The position numbers and the translations under genes were made by a program. From assembly GCA_030650395.1 (NCBI GenBank), contig JAUSDY010000122.1, forward strand, positions 1-64,000: a stretch of 64,000 nt of DNA. Reading direction: 5' to 3'. Below, piece by piece: positions 48,594 to 58,017 of this stretch. Below the pieces are notes generated by a model. The model saw only the letters and a list, made by a program, of their open reading frames with translations. It did not search any database and was not told where the DNA came from. The stretch comes from Acidobacteriota bacterium (lineage in GTDB: Bacteria; Acidobacteriota; Vicinamibacteria; Vicinamibacterales; UBA2999). The first letter of the stretch is position 1. Each line of letters starts with the position of its first letter.

Positions 48594-51422
48594 ATGCGTC
48601 GATTCCTGTTTTCCATGGCGATGCTGGCCGTGCTGTTGCTTCTGCCCGAACTGGCAAGCGCACAGGCGGCGATTGCCGGCGTCGTCAAGGATTCTTCGGG
48701 CGCCGCGCTGCCTGGCGTGACTGTCGAGGCAGCCAGTCCCGCACTGATCGAAAAGGTCAGGACCGTCACCAGCGATTCGGCCGGCCAATATCGCATCCTC
48801 GACTTACCGCCCGGCACCTACGACGTCACCTTCACGATGTCGGGGTTCAGGACGATGCGCCGCACCGGCATCCTGCTGGAAGGCAACTTCACCGCGCCGG
48901 TTAACGGGGATCTGCAGCTTGGCGCCCTTGAGGAAACGGTCACGGTGACCGGCGAATCGCCCGTCGTCGACGTCAACAGCAACCGGCAGACGGTCGTGAT
49001 CAACCGCGACATGCTCGACGCGATTCCGACGTCGACCCGCAGCCTCCAGGCACGCGCTAATCTGATTCCGGGCACGACGGTCACCGCGGTCGGGTCGGGG
49101 CAGACCAGCATGACGATCTACGGGTCGCAGGCCGCCGATCAAGTCGTGATGGTCGACGGGATGCGCATCAACCTGCTCGAAGGATCGGGGCAGTTCAGCG
49201 GCATCTATCTCAACGACGGCATGGCGCAGGAGATCTCGTACGATACCGGGGCGCAGAACGCGGAGGTCGCGCAGGGCGGCCTGCGCGTCAACATGATCCC
49301 GCGCGAAGGCGGCAACAAGTTCACGGGCGCGGTGTTCTTTCAGGGCGCCAACGGCCCGCTGGCGAGCGACAACCGCTCCGACGCGGTGCGCGCGTTCATT
49401 CGCGAGCCGCTCGGCCTGGCGCATACCTACGAGTTCAATCCGTCATTCGGCGGGCCGATCAAGCGCGACAAGCTGTGGTTCTACTTCACCTACAAACTAT
49501 CGAACACCAAGAGCTTCGTGACGATGCCCGATCGCAGCCAGGGCGTGCAGGAGAACTGGCCGAACTACAGCTACGTCGGCCGGGTGACCTGGCAGGCGAC
49601 CGATCGCGACAAGATCCGCTTTTACGTCGACCAGCAGATGAACGGGCAGCGCTTCGAGGGGCTGGCCAGCGGGCTCACCACGCTCGAGGCTTCGCACTTG
49701 TTGTGGACGCCGAGAGGCTGGACGCCGCAGGTGAAGTGGACGCAGGCCACGACCAACCGATTAATGCTGGAAGCGGGCTATACGTTGTACGACCTGAACT
49801 TCCGGCGCGAGCCGCAGCCCGGCGTGGGGCCGCTCGACCTGCCGCGCTTCGAGACCGCCACGAGCGTGAACTCGGGCACCTTCGCCGGCACGATGGACAG
49901 CTGGACCAAGAACAACACGATGGTGGCGTCGGCGTCGTACGTGACCGGCTCGCACACAATGAAGACCGGTATCACCTACGGGTGGGGCAAGCGCACTCGC
50001 GTGTGGCCCACGCCGAACCCGGCCAACATCCTGCAGCTGCGCTTCACCAACAACGTGCCCGCGCAGGTGGTGGTGCGAAACACGCCGATCGAAGAATCGA
50101 TCGAGAGGATGAACGCCGACCTCGGCATCTTTGCCCAGGATGCCTGGACGATCGATCGGCTCACGCTGAACGTCGGCGGGCGCTTCGATTATTTCAACGC
50201 CATGGTGCCGGCGTTGAGCGCGCCGGCCAGCACGTGGGTGCCCGCGCGCGAGCGGCCGGAGTACCCGAACGTGCCGAGCTTCAAAGACTGGGCTGTCCGG
50301 CTCGCGGCGGCCTACGACCTGTTCGGCGACGGCAAGACCGCGCTGAAGGTGAACGCGAGCAAGTACGTCGCGTCAGCGGCGCTCGGCTTCGCCGAGGGCT
50401 TCAACACCATGACCGCGGCCAACGAAACGCGGACCTGGAACGACGCCGACGGCAATCGGTCGGTGCTGGACGCGCAAGGCAATCTTCAGCGCAGCGAGAT
50501 CCTGGGCGGCACCGCCAATTTCGGCGCGGCTTCGAGCGTCGACCGGCTCGATCCCGGCCTGAGGCGCGAGCACAACTGGGAGTACGGCGCGTCGATCCAG
50601 CGGGAGTTGTTTCCGCGCGTCTCGGCGACGGCCGGCTACCATCGGCGGACCTACGGCAACCTCGCGGTCACCGACAACCAGAACCTGAGCGCGAGCGAGT
50701 GGACGTCGTTCACGATCGCGGCGCCGGCCGACCCGCGGCTTCCGGGCGGCGGCGGTTATCCGCTCGAGCTGTGGACCCTGAGCCCGACCAAGGTCGGCAT
50801 CGCGACCGACAACCTGCGAACGTTCTCGACGTTGAACACGCGCGTCTACAACGGCGTCGACCTCAACGTCATGGCCCGTATCGGCGACAAGGCGTTCCTG
50901 GTGAGCGGCGTCACGACCGAGAAGCTCGAGACCGACAATTGCGACGGCACGGCGCGCGACAATCCGAACAACCGGCGCTTCTGCGCGCCCACCTCGCCGT
51001 TCCGTACGATGTTCAAGTTGTCGGGCGCCTACGAGCTGCCGTACAGCTTCCAGTTGAGCGGCGCCTTCTTCATGAGGCCGGGCGCCGACATCCAGGCGAA
51101 CTACACGGTGACGAGCGCGATCGCCGGGCGGCCGATCATCACGAGCACCGCCGGTGCGGCGCAGATGAACGTCAACCTGATCGAGCCGAACACGATGTAC
51201 CGCGACTACATCAACAACCTCGACCTGCGAGTCGCGCGCACGTTCCGGTTTGGCCGCTACCGCCTGCAGGGCATGGTGGACATCTACAACGTGTTCAACG
51301 CCGGCACGGTGACCACGCTCAACACGACGTTCGGCGCGGTGCCGGCCACCAGGGTGTGGCTGAACCCGACGGGCATTCAAACCAGCCGCTACCTGCGGTT
51401 CGGCGCCCAGGTGAATTTCTAG
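48594..51422 (+). CDS. TonB-dependent receptor with carboxypeptidase-regulatory domain
   Basis: 942 residues from ATG 48594, with AGGAGG 8 bases upstream. Signal peptide ending ASAQ, CarboxypepD_reg domain (AIAGVVKDSSGAALPGVTVEAASPALIEK..., about 26-105), plug (ETVTVTGESPVVDVNSNRQTVVINRDMLDAIPTSTRSLQARANLIPG) and a barrel ending FGAQVNF. The plug motif VDGMRINLLEGSGQFSGIYLNDGMAQEI is typical of acidobacterial receptors. The next gene, a Tat-exported ThDP enzyme, follows 13 bp later on the same strand, so the imported substrate may feed that enzyme. Confidence 0.93.
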   Translation: MRRFLFSMAMLAVLLLLPELASAQAAIAGVVKDSSGAALPGVTVEAASPALIEKVRTVTSDSAGQYRILDLPPGTYDVTFTMSGFRTMRRTGILLEGNFTAPVNGDLQLGALEETVTVTGESPVVDVNSNRQTVVINRDMLDAIPTSTRSLQARANLIPGTTVTAVGSGQTSMTIYGSQAADQVVMVDGMRINLLEGSGQFSGIYLNDGMAQEISYDTGAQNAEVAQGGLRVNMIPREGGNKFTGAVFFQGANGPLASDNRSDAVRAFIREPLGLAHTYEFNPSFGGPIKRDKLWFYFTYKLSNTKSFVTMPDRSQGVQENWPNYSYVGRVTWQATDRDKIRFYVDQQMNGQRFEGLASGLTTLEASHLLWTPRGWTPQVKWTQATTNRLMLEAGYTLYDLNFRREPQPGVGPLDLPRFETATSVNSGTFAGTMDSWTKNNTMVASASYVTGSHTMKTGITYGWGKRTRVWPTPNPANILQLRFTNNVPAQVVVRNTPIEESIERMNADLGIFAQDAWTIDRLTLNVGGRFDYFNAMVPALSAPASTWVPARERPEYPNVPSFKDWAVRLAAAYDLFGDGKTALKVNASKYVASAALGFAEGFNTMTAANETRTWNDADGNRSVLDAQGNLQRSEILGGTANFGAASSVDRLDPGLRREHNWEYGASIQRELFPRVSATAGYHRRTYGNLAVTDNQNLSASEWTSFTIAAPADPRLPGGGGYPLELWTLSPTKVGIATDNLRTFSTLNTRVYNGVDLNVMARIGDKAFLVSGVTTEKLETDNCDGTARDNPNNRRFCAPTSPFRTMFKLSGAYELPYSFQLSGAFFMRPGADIQANYTVTSAIAGRPIITSTAGAAQMNVNLIEPNTMYRDYINNLDLRVARTFRFGRYRLQGMVDIYNVFNAGTVTTLNTTFGAVPATRVWLNPTGIQTSRYLRFGAQVNF

Positions 51423-51435
51423 AGTGAGGCACTGA

Positions 51436-53394
51436 ATGACCAGGCGACCGACGCGCAAGCCGGATGTGAGCCGGCGAACATTCCTGCAGAAGGCGGTGGC
51501 CGGCGCCGGGGCCACAGCCGCTGCCGCGCTCGGTGGCACAGCGGCTCGTGCCGCGGGGGAATCGGCCGCTCAAAGCCCGGCGAGCGGCGTCGCCCCGATT
51601 CGCGTCCCCGCGGAGTTTGCGGCGGGGTCGGCGGCCGCTCCGGTCCGTTTCGAATTCCCGATGACCGGCGCGCAGGTGTTTGCGCGCGCGTGCAAGGAAG
51701 AAGGGGTCGCGGCGCTCTTTGCCTGCCCCGGCAACTATCCCGTCGTGCACGCGCTCGCGACCTCCGGCATTCCCGCGTTCGGCGGGCGCCACGAAGGCTC
51801 GATGGCGCATGCAGCCGACGCGTTCATCCGCGTGACCGGCGAGATCGCCGTGGCCTCGGGCACGGAAGGCCCCGGCTTTACCGACATGATCTGTGCGATT
51901 GCCTGCGCCAACGCCGCGCGCACGCCGCTGCTCGTGGTCGCCAGCAACATGTCGATCGGGCAGGAAGATACCGAGTCGGGCATTCAGCTCGGGTATCAAC
52001 AGCCCACCACTGAAGGGCTGAAGAAGTACGGCAAGCGGCTGATCATCCCGCGGCGCGTCCACGAGTACACCGGCTACGCGTTCCGTCAGCTCAAGAGCGG
52101 CGTGCCGGGACCCGTGCACCTCGACTTCCCATCGGAAGTCGCCGCCGCGCGGTTCAAGGACGCGACCGAGCTCGAATCGTTCTACGACAAGACCCGCTAC
52201 CGCACCGACTCGCGGCCGCATCCGTCACCGAAAGACATCGCGACGGCCATCGACATGATCCGGAAGTCCGAGCGGCCGATCATCGTGTCGAGCAACGGTG
52301 TGTTCTACGCCAGGGCCTGGGACGCGCTCAAGCGCTTCGCCGAGAAGGCGCAGATTCCCGTGGTGGAATCGGGCGCCATGAAAGGGCAGTTCTCAGATGC
52401 GAGCCCGCTCAGCGCGAACGCGGCGCCGACGGCGCTGGCCAGCGCGGACCTCGTCATCCTGGCCGGCCAGCACTGCATGCCGACGGTGGGCGAGTTTGCC
52501 TTCGGGCCTGATGCGCGCTACATCCGCATCGACCAGGCGCACGAAGACATCGGGCGCAACCTGCCGATCGACCTCGGCATCGTCAGCTGCGAGCTGGCGG
52601 CGCTCGAGGCGCTGGCCGACGCCGTGCCGGCGATGAAGCACGACGCGTGGGTCGCCGAGATTGCCGCGGCGCGCAAGCGCTTCGAGGACCAGAACGCCGA
52701 GTACTACAAACTGGGCCTGGGCTATACCGATGCGATTCATCCGGCGGTGATCGCGAAAGAGCTGGCGGATTTTCTGTATCGCGGCGCGTTGCCGAAAGAG
52801 CAGACCACGATCGCCTCGGGCGGATATGGCATCGCGCGCTACGTCCGGCGCGAGCTGCGAAGCTACCGGCCCGGACAGGTGATGAACGGCGCGTATCAAT
52901 ACGGCGCGATCGGCCCCGACGTGGGCTACGCGGTTGGCGTCGCGGCGGCGGTGCAGCTCGGGGTCGGGCCGCAGGCCGCCTATCGCGGCCATCCGATCGT
53001 CTGCATCACCGGTGACGCGGGCTTCGGCTACACGGCGATGGAAATCGACACCATGGCGAAGTACAAGATGCCGGTCGTGATCATCGTTTACAACAACAAC
53101 GCGTGGGGCACGTGGACGCAGGCGCAGCGGGAGCCGCGGGCGCTGCCAATCCACCTGTTCCAGGAGAACCTGCGCTACGACAAGCTGGCCGAGGCGCTGG
53201 GCGGTCACGGCGAGTACGTTACGCGCCCGGCGGAGTTCCGTCCGGCGCTCGCGCGCGCGTATCAAGTGGCCGCTCGCGAAGGCCGGCCGGCGGTGATCAA
53301 TTGCCAGGGGAAGAAGGAATTCTGGGATCGCGCAACGTATCCGCCCGGGTCGCTCGGCAAGATCGAGCCCGGCGTGATGTCGTATTACCACTAG
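51436..53394 (+). CDS. Tat-exported ThDP-dependent enzyme (oxalyl-CoA decarboxylase/acetolactate synthase-like)
   Basis: 652 residues. Twin-arginine signal [22 protein letters not shown] at the N-terminus. Then the three ThDP-family domains: PYR with the catalytic Glu in [14 protein letters not shown] (about 119), a central domain (about 260-400), and PP with [21 protein letters not shown]...YNNN (about 526-555), a GDG-NN variant with Ala as third residue, as in oxalyl-CoA decarboxylase-like members (GDS). Export of a ThDP enzyme is unusual because cofactor must bind before Tat transport. Reaction not determinable. In an apparent operon with the receptor upstream and small genes downstream. 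Confidence 0.85.
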   Translation: MTRRPTRKPDVSRRTFLQKAVAGAGATAAAALGGTAARAAGESAAQSPASGVAPIRVPAEFAAGSAAAPVRFEFPMTGAQVFARACKEEGVAALFACPGNYPVVHALATSGIPAFGGRHEGSMAHAADAFIRVTGEIAVASGTEGPGFTDMICAIACANAARTPLLVVASNMSIGQEDTESGIQLGYQQPTTEGLKKYGKRLIIPRRVHEYTGYAFRQLKSGVPGPVHLDFPSEVAAARFKDATELESFYDKTRYRTDSRPHPSPKDIATAIDMIRKSERPIIVSSNGVFYARAWDALKRFAEKAQIPVVESGAMKGQFSDASPLSANAAPTALASADLVILAGQHCMPTVGEFAFGPDARYIRIDQAHEDIGRNLPIDLGIVSCELAALEALADAVPAMKHDAWVAEIAAARKRFEDQNAEYYKLGLGYTDAIHPAVIAKELADFLYRGALPKEQTTIASGGYGIARYVRRELRSYRPGQVMNGAYQYGAIGPDVGYAVGVAAAVQLGVGPQAAYRGHPIVCITGDAGFGYTAMEIDTMAKYKMPVVIIVYNNNAWGTWTQAQREPRALPIHLFQENLRYDKLAEALGGHGEYVTRPAEFRPALARAYQVAAREGRPAVINCQGKKEFWDRATYPPGSLGKIEPGVMSYYH

Positions 53395-53453
53395 GCACCG
53401 CTTCGCCGGCTGACTCCGTCACTGCCGCGCTGCAGGAATACGCCGATCGCGGC

Positions 53454-53867
53454 GTGTTCCGCGGCTTCCGCGCCACGCCCGGTCCGCGCGGCCGCGTCGA
53501 CTATCAATTCATGTGGCTGCTACGCCGGCCGATGCGCGCGGTGTTCGATCCGCGGCGGCGTGTGCTCACGTTTGCGGCGCTCTTTCCCGGCGCCGGAACG
53601 TCGAAGGACATGAGTCGCGGCCTCAAGTCCCTCGTTGGCTCTCGCGCAAAAAAAGATCAGCCGGCCCATAAACGGATCGATGCGCGCCGCGCGCGGGTGT
53701 CGAGCGCGATCCGCCAGGGTGACTTATCGCTTTCGGTTCACATTCGCGGTGAGAACCATGAGTACGCGGTGCGCAGAGTGCTCAACCTCATCAACGAGTT
53801 GTTTCTCTCTCTGCACGACGAGTATCCGGATTACCTGATCGAGCGCTTCGGCCTCTCAACCGAGTAA
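53454..53867 (+). CDS. Hypothetical protein, about 137 aa
   Basis: The stretch DYQFMWLLRRPMRAVFDPRRRVLTFAALFPGAG and the helical C-terminus VRRVLNLINELFLSLHDEYPDYLIERFGL are protein-like and coherent. The frame is open upstream into the previous gene, but no ATG/TTG lies between 53395 and 53454, so GTG 53454 is the first usable start after that stop; CTG 53430 is possible. No family recognised. Confidence 0.55.
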   Translation: MFRGFRATPGPRGRVDYQFMWLLRRPMRAVFDPRRRVLTFAALFPGAGTSKDMSRGLKSLVGSRAKKDQPAHKRIDARRARVSSAIRQGDLSLSVHIRGENHEYAVRRVLNLINELFLSLHDEYPDYLIERFGLSTE

Positions 53868-53882
53868 TCTGGAACCATCAAC

Positions 53883-54314
53883 GTGGCTCACGCAATTCTG
53901 ATCCTTGCCTTTGTACTCACCTGTGCCTCTGCGTGGACGTCAGCGCAGGGTGGCAGGATCACCGCGACCACACCAAAGCGCGGTGGGAACGCCGCTGCGG
54001 CGAAGGTCGCCAACCCCGTGCCGGCGACGGTGGCTTCGATCGCCGCCGGCCGCAAGACCTACATGCTGCTGTGTTCGCGTTGTCACGGCCCGGCCGGCAA
54101 AGGCGACGGCGGGGGAGCGGGCGCCGGCGGACAGCCGGCGGACTTCACCGACGAGGTGTGGGAGTTTGGCTCGAGCGACGGCGAGATCTTCGCGGCGATT
54201 GCCGAAGGCACCTCGGCAGATATGGAGAGTTACGCCGAGCGGATTGCCGCACCCGAGATCTGGAACCTGGTCAATTATCTACGCAGCCTGAAACCCCGGC
54301 CGAGGAGGCTTTGA
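53883..54314 (+). CDS. Exported c-type cytochrome (class I)
   Basis: 143 residues, signal peptide (cleavage after TSAQ), a low-complexity linker, then one cytochrome c domain: SIAAGRKTYMLLCSRCHGPAGKGDG (heme CSRCH near residue 64), late Met in ADMESYAERI and the C-terminal helix EIWNLVNYLRSLKP. A periplasmic electron carrier. GTG start 53883. Followed 1 bp later by a small lipoprotein gene. Confidence 0.88.
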   Translation: MAHAILILAFVLTCASAWTSAQGGRITATTPKRGGNAAAAKVANPVPATVASIAAGRKTYMLLCSRCHGPAGKGDGGGAGAGGQPADFTDEVWEFGSSDGEIFAAIAEGTSADMESYAERIAAPEIWNLVNYLRSLKPRPRRL

Positions 54315-54315
54315 T

Positions 54316-54483
54316 ATGGTGACGCGCTCAACGGGTCTGCTGCTACTGGTCCTGCTGTCGTTGTCGGGCGCCGGGTGCGCGGTGATCGGCGGGATCTTCA
54401 AGGCCGGCGTGTGGGTCGGCGGTCTCGGCGTGATTCTGGTCCTGGTCATTGTCGCTTTCGCCGTGATCAAGATGCGACGATGA
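54316..54483 (+). CDS. Small membrane lipoprotein, 55 aa
   Basis: MVTRSTGLLLLVLLSLSGAGC is a lipoprotein signal with LSGAGC lipobox; the remainder is a single membrane helix (GVWVGGLGVILVLVIVAFAVI) ending KMRR. It starts 1 bp after the cytochrome stop and its own stop overlaps the next ATG (ATGA at 54480). Probably part of the same transcript. Function unknown. Confidence 0.6.
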   Translation: MVTRSTGLLLLVLLSLSGAGCAVIGGIFKAGVWVGGLGVILVLVIVAFAVIKMRR

Positions 54484-54596
54484 GGACGACCTGTCGCACA
54501 GCTATCCTGGCAGCCTTGTGCGTTGTTGCACCACTCGCTTCATCTGAACGCATCGAAGCTGGCCAATGTCGAGCCGGCGCGTTGAGAACGCACTGA
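54480..54596 (+). CDS. Possible 38-aa signal-peptide ORF
   Basis: MRTTCRTAILAALCVVAPLASSERIEAGQ is a good signal peptide beginning in an ATGA overlap with the upstream lipoprotein, but the ORF stops 11 codons later inside the start of the next frame. It may be the exported N-terminus of the 112-residue ORF, separated by a frameshift. Confidence 0.35.
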   Translation: MRTTCRTAILAALCVVAPLASSERIEAGQCRAGALRTH

Positions 54597-54904
54597 AGGC
54601 AGCGCCAGCGTCTTACCAGGCTATCGATTTCTTCGGGCGCGTCGATGCGGTGGTCGCCGACTGCGGCGGCGCGGACAAGGAGTTCGTGTTCATCATGCCT
54701 CCGCTAGTGGACCACGAGGTGCTCGGTCGCCGAGCGCCCGACGTCAAAGCGCTCTGGGATCTCGGCGGGCGGATGCGCGCGCTCGCGTTCGATCGCAGCT
54801 CCGATGATCCGTTCGCCGACGCTACGCCGGAGGTGCAGGCTGCGCGCGAGGCGCTCGGTACCGCAATGGTTCCGGTGTTGCTGGCGGGGAGGTACGCGTC
54901 CTAG
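54566..54904 (+). CDS. Hypothetical protein, 112 aa
   Basis: The sequence ENALKAAPASYQAIDFFGRVDAVVADCGGADKEFVFIMPPLVDHEVLGRRAPDVKALWDLGGRMRALAFD.. reads as a real soluble alpha/beta protein with no recognised family. It overlaps the preceding 38-aa ORF by 31 bp in another frame, so it is either a cytoplasmic protein starting at 54566 or the body of a frameshifted secreted one. Ends 11 bp before the MFS gene. Confidence 0.5.
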   Translation: MSSRRVENALKAAPASYQAIDFFGRVDAVVADCGGADKEFVFIMPPLVDHEVLGRRAPDVKALWDLGGRMRALAFDRSSDDPFADATPEVQAAREALGTAMVPVLLAGRYAS

Positions 54905-54915
54905 GATACGGCCCG

Positions 54916-56112
54916 ATGAACAAATGGGCCGCTGTCGCCCTCCTGTGGTTCGTCTGCTTCTTCAACTACGCGGACCGGCAGGCGATCTACTCGATCTTCC
55001 CGCTGCTGAAGACGGAGATGGGCCTTACCGACGTGCAGCTCGGCATCGTCGGCGCGTCGTTCATGTGGGTGTACGCCGCCGCCGCGCCGCTCGCGGGCAT
55101 GGTCGGCGATCGCTTCTCGCGCAAGAGCGTCATCATTGGCGGCCTGATCTTCTGGTCCGCGATCACGATCGCCACGGCGCTTTCAACGCGCTACTCGCAC
55201 CTGGTGATCTGCCGCGCGCTCGAGGGACTGGGTGAAGCGTTCTACTTTCCCGCCTCGATGTCGATGCTCAGCGACTATCACGGCCGCGACACGCGCTCGC
55301 GCGCGATGGCGATCCATCAGTCGAGCGTCTATGCCGGCACGATCGCTGGAGGAACGGCGGCGGGGGTGATGGGGCAGGCGCTGGGATGGCGATCGAGCTT
55401 CTACCTGTTCGGCATCCTCGGCACGATGCTCGGCCTCGCGCTCATCGTCTGGCTGCGCGAGCCTGCGCGCAGCGAGTCGCCGGCATCGGGGCCATCGCCT
55501 GTGGCCGGCGTCGCAACAGTCCTGAAGACGCCGATGGTGCTGATCCTGATCGCGGTCTTCGTCGGCGCGAACTTCGTCGCGTCGATCGTCCTGACGTGGA
55601 TGCCGTCGTTCCTCAATCGGAAGTTCGGGATGAGTCTTGCCGCCGCCGGTTTCAGCAGCACGTTCTATCTGCAGATCGCTTCGGTATTGGGCGTCATCAG
55701 TGGTGGCGTGCTGGCGGATCGGCTTGTCCGGCGCCGCCCGGGCGGGCGGATGACGACGCAGGCGATCGGATTGATGGCGGGAGTGCCGTTCATTTTCATC
55801 ACCGGATGGACGCTGTCGGTGCCGATTCTCGTTCTTGCCCTGGCGGGATTCGGCTACTTCAAAGGGCTGTACGATGCGAACATCTGGGCGTCGCTGCACG
55901 ATGTCGTGCCTGCGCGGCTGCGGGCGACGGCCGTCGGCGTGATGAACTCAGCCGGGTGGATCGGCGGCGGGTTTGCGCCGATCGCCATCGCGCTGGCGTC
56001 GGAGCGTTACGGCATGAGCGCCGCCATCAGCGCGAGTTCCATCGTGTACCTGTTCGTCGGCGTGCTGCTCTTATTCGGCATCGCCAGATTCATGAGACCT
56101 CGTCATGCTTAG
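54916..56112 (+). CDS. MFS transporter (spinster/ExuT-like)
   Basis: 398 residues, 12 membrane helices. FFNYADRQAIYSIFPLLKTEMGLTDVQLGIVGASFMWVYAAAAPLAGMVGDRFSRKSVIIGG shows the family N-terminal YADR motif and the MFS loop 2-3 motif (GMVGDRFSRKSVI). GYFKGLYDANIWASLHDVVPARLRATAVGVMN is the equivalent segment in the second half. This subgroup carries organic acids or sugars. The end overlaps the convergent cytochrome gene by 4 bp. Confidence 0.9.
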   Translation: MNKWAAVALLWFVCFFNYADRQAIYSIFPLLKTEMGLTDVQLGIVGASFMWVYAAAAPLAGMVGDRFSRKSVIIGGLIFWSAITIATALSTRYSHLVICRALEGLGEAFYFPASMSMLSDYHGRDTRSRAMAIHQSSVYAGTIAGGTAAGVMGQALGWRSSFYLFGILGTMLGLALIVWLREPARSESPASGPSPVAGVATVLKTPMVLILIAVFVGANFVASIVLTWMPSFLNRKFGMSLAAAGFSSTFYLQIASVLGVISGGVLADRLVRRRPGGRMTTQAIGLMAGVPFIFITGWTLSVPILVLALAGFGYFKGLYDANIWASLHDVVPARLRATAVGVMNSAGWIGGGFAPIAIALASERYGMSAAISASSIVYLFVGVLLLFGIARFMRPRHA

Positions 56113-56678
56113 TGGGGGTAACCTTTAAGCCTCGGCATCCTCGGCTTCCACTCAGGCAGCGAAGCGTAATCACTAGCGATTGGCATCTTCACCTGCGGCA
56201 GACTCTTGGCGTCGAGGACCTCGTCCTCCCGGATGACATCGTTGATGAATAGCAAGTACGCCGTCAGCGAGTAGACCTCATCTGCGGTTAACGTTCCCTC
56301 TCTGTTGAGAGGCATCGCGCGATTGATGTAATCCCACACCGTCGTCGCGAACGGCGCGCGAAGCGGCAGTATTCGTCCACGTGCCCAGACGTCAACGTTC
56401 GGGGCGGCTTTGCTTTTCAGAATAGGACCCTTGCCGTCGATGGCCGACGCCCCGTGGCATCCCGCGCAGCCCTTCGTGCGATAAAGCTGCGCGCCCTCCC
56501 TGACCGTGCCGCGCCCCTGGGGGAGTTCCTCTCCCGTCGGACCGATGGAGATATCCCACGCGCGGATTTCCTCTGCGGTGGGCGTACGTCCCACGCCATA
56601 CGTCTGCGACTGCGCCAGCACGGATGCGCCAAAAAGCAACGCTGGCAACGCGAACGCGAGAACTTTAAGCAAAGCCAT
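56109..56678 (-). CDS. c-type cytochrome partner of the sulfite oxidase (SoxD/SorB-like)
   Basis: 189 residues from ATG 56678 (GGGAG 8 bases upstream), signal peptide ending VLAQS. One heme: GAQLYRTKGCAGCHG (CAGCH near residue 55), with likely distal Met in NRAMPLNREGTLTADEVYSLTAYLLFIND. It follows soxC with a 14-bp overlap, matching the molybdenum subunit-cytochrome order of SoxCD/SorAB, where the cytochrome accepts sulfite-derived electrons. Confidence 0.85.
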   Translation of the reverse strand: MALLKVLAFALPALLFGASVLAQSQTYGVGRTPTAEEIRAWDISIGPTGEELPQGRGTVREGAQLYRTKGCAGCHGASAIDGKGPILKSKAAPNVDVWARGRILPLRAPFATTVWDYINRAMPLNREGTLTADEVYSLTAYLLFINDVIREDEVLDAKSLPQVKMPIASDYASLPEWKPRMPRLKGYPH

Positions 56679-57909
56679 TGGTGACGCTCCCATCGCTGGC
56701 GATCCGCCACGGCTGAATGCTGTTGTCGAGGCCAGGCACGCTGAACGTCGCATCGAAGGGCTTGTTCCAGTACTTCGCGATCTGTGCCCGCGACGGTTGG
56801 ACCTGACCGAGTTCGTCCGTGCAGCGCGACTGGAACTCGATCTCTTGTCCGTCCCAATTCCACATGTAGCCGAACCGCGCGTGCGCCATGCGCTGCGCGG
56901 TTCCCTTGATCTCGGCGTTGTTCCAGCGCTTGCCGCCGTCGGTGGACACCTCCACCTTCTTGATAGCGCCGCCACCCGACCAGGCCAGGCCGCTGATCTC
57001 GTAGAAGCCGCGGCCGGGCAGCTGTTGGCCGCCGGAAGGGAACGTGATGACGGACTTGGGCCCGATCTGGTAGTCCAACGCCGCGACCTTCGGATCGCGA
57101 TCGAGATGCCCGTAATCGTTGTAGTTCATGTAGTAGCGGTCGACCACTTTGATTCGCCGCAGCCACTTGGTGTGAAAGATGCCTTCGAAGCCGGGAACCA
57201 TCAGCCGTACCGGAAACCCTTGCTGCGGCCGCACGGCCTCGCCGTTCATGCCGTAGGCCAAGATGCAGTCGTCCATCGCCTTGGCAATCGGCATGCTCGA
57301 CGCGCCCTTCACTTCCTCCGCCCCTTCCGCGACGAACCAGGATGCCCCGCCTTTCACGCCGCACTCTTTGAGCAGCGTAGAAAGGAGCACGCCGGTCCAT
57401 TCGGCGCAACTCGTCATGCCGTGCGTTTCTTGAACGGTCTTCGACCGGCGCGACGATCGGTTCCCCGCGCACTCGATGTAATGCAAGCGCGTCACGGATG
57501 GGAGGCGCTTCAAGTCCGCCATGGTGAGCGTCAGCGGACGGTCCACCAGGCCGTGAATCATGAGACGGTGCTCCTGCGGATCGATGTCCGGGAGGAATGA
57601 GCCACGGGTTGTCCCCATGTAGTGGAGCGAGGATGGCGTGATCACCCCGACCGAATCCTGAAGCGGGGCCGCCACATGAAACGTCAGCCCCCAGTTATCG
57701 GGCGAGGGCCTGCCGCCGTGGGCGATGCGTACGGACGTGACGTGAGGCGATCGGTCGCCGTAGGCGATCTGATCCTTGTCCTCCTTGATCATCGGCGGGG
57801 AGTGATGTGTTTGGCCGATCGCGGGTGCTGCTGCTCCCAAGGTGAGACCGCCGGCTAACGCGGCGCCGCTTTTCAGGAATTCCCTTCGAGCCGGTCGTTT
57901 CGCACCCAT
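56665..57909 (-). CDS. soxC: SoxC/sulfite dehydrogenase molybdopterin subunit
   Basis: 414 residues. Tat signal RREFLKSGAALAGG (8-21), then the sulfite-oxidase Mo domain (SLHYMGTTRG, HRLMIHGLVDRPLTLTMADLKRLPSV) with the Mo-ligand cysteine in HYIECAGNRSS (Cys about 147), FPVRLMVPGFEGIFHTKWLRRIKVVD, and the C-terminal Ig-like dimer domain (EISGLAWSGGGAIKKVEVSTDGGKRW). It oxidises sulfite or sulfane sulfur in the periplasm, passing electrons to the cytochrome encoded next. Start ATG 57909 with GGGAG upstream. No other sox genes are in the window, so sulfite detoxification is as likely as full thiosulfate oxidation. Confidence 0.9.
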   Translation of the reverse strand: MGAKRPARREFLKSGAALAGGLTLGAAAPAIGQTHHSPPMIKEDKDQIAYGDRSPHVTSVRIAHGGRPSPDNWGLTFHVAAPLQDSVGVITPSSLHYMGTTRGSFLPDIDPQEHRLMIHGLVDRPLTLTMADLKRLPSVTRLHYIECAGNRSSRRSKTVQETHGMTSCAEWTGVLLSTLLKECGVKGGASWFVAEGAEEVKGASSMPIAKAMDDCILAYGMNGEAVRPQQGFPVRLMVPGFEGIFHTKWLRRIKVVDRYYMNYNDYGHLDRDPKVAALDYQIGPKSVITFPSGGQQLPGRGFYEISGLAWSGGGAIKKVEVSTDGGKRWNNAEIKGTAQRMAHARFGYMWNWDGQEIEFQSRCTDELGQVQPSRAQIAKYWNKPFDATFSVPGLDNSIQPWRIASDGSVTNGFA

Positions 57910-58017
57910 GGGTCTCTCCCTTCGCAAATGATCCGACCAGGAAATCGCTTCCCAGCAGGCGACAGTATACGCCCGTCTCTGGGTCCGAGTGGTGACATCG
58001 AGGGGGTGTTCAGCGCC

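Noticed and set aside
49475-51427. 650-codon plus-strand frame
   Set aside because: Alternate frame within the TonB receptor gene; Arg/Ala/Gly-rich and without motifs.
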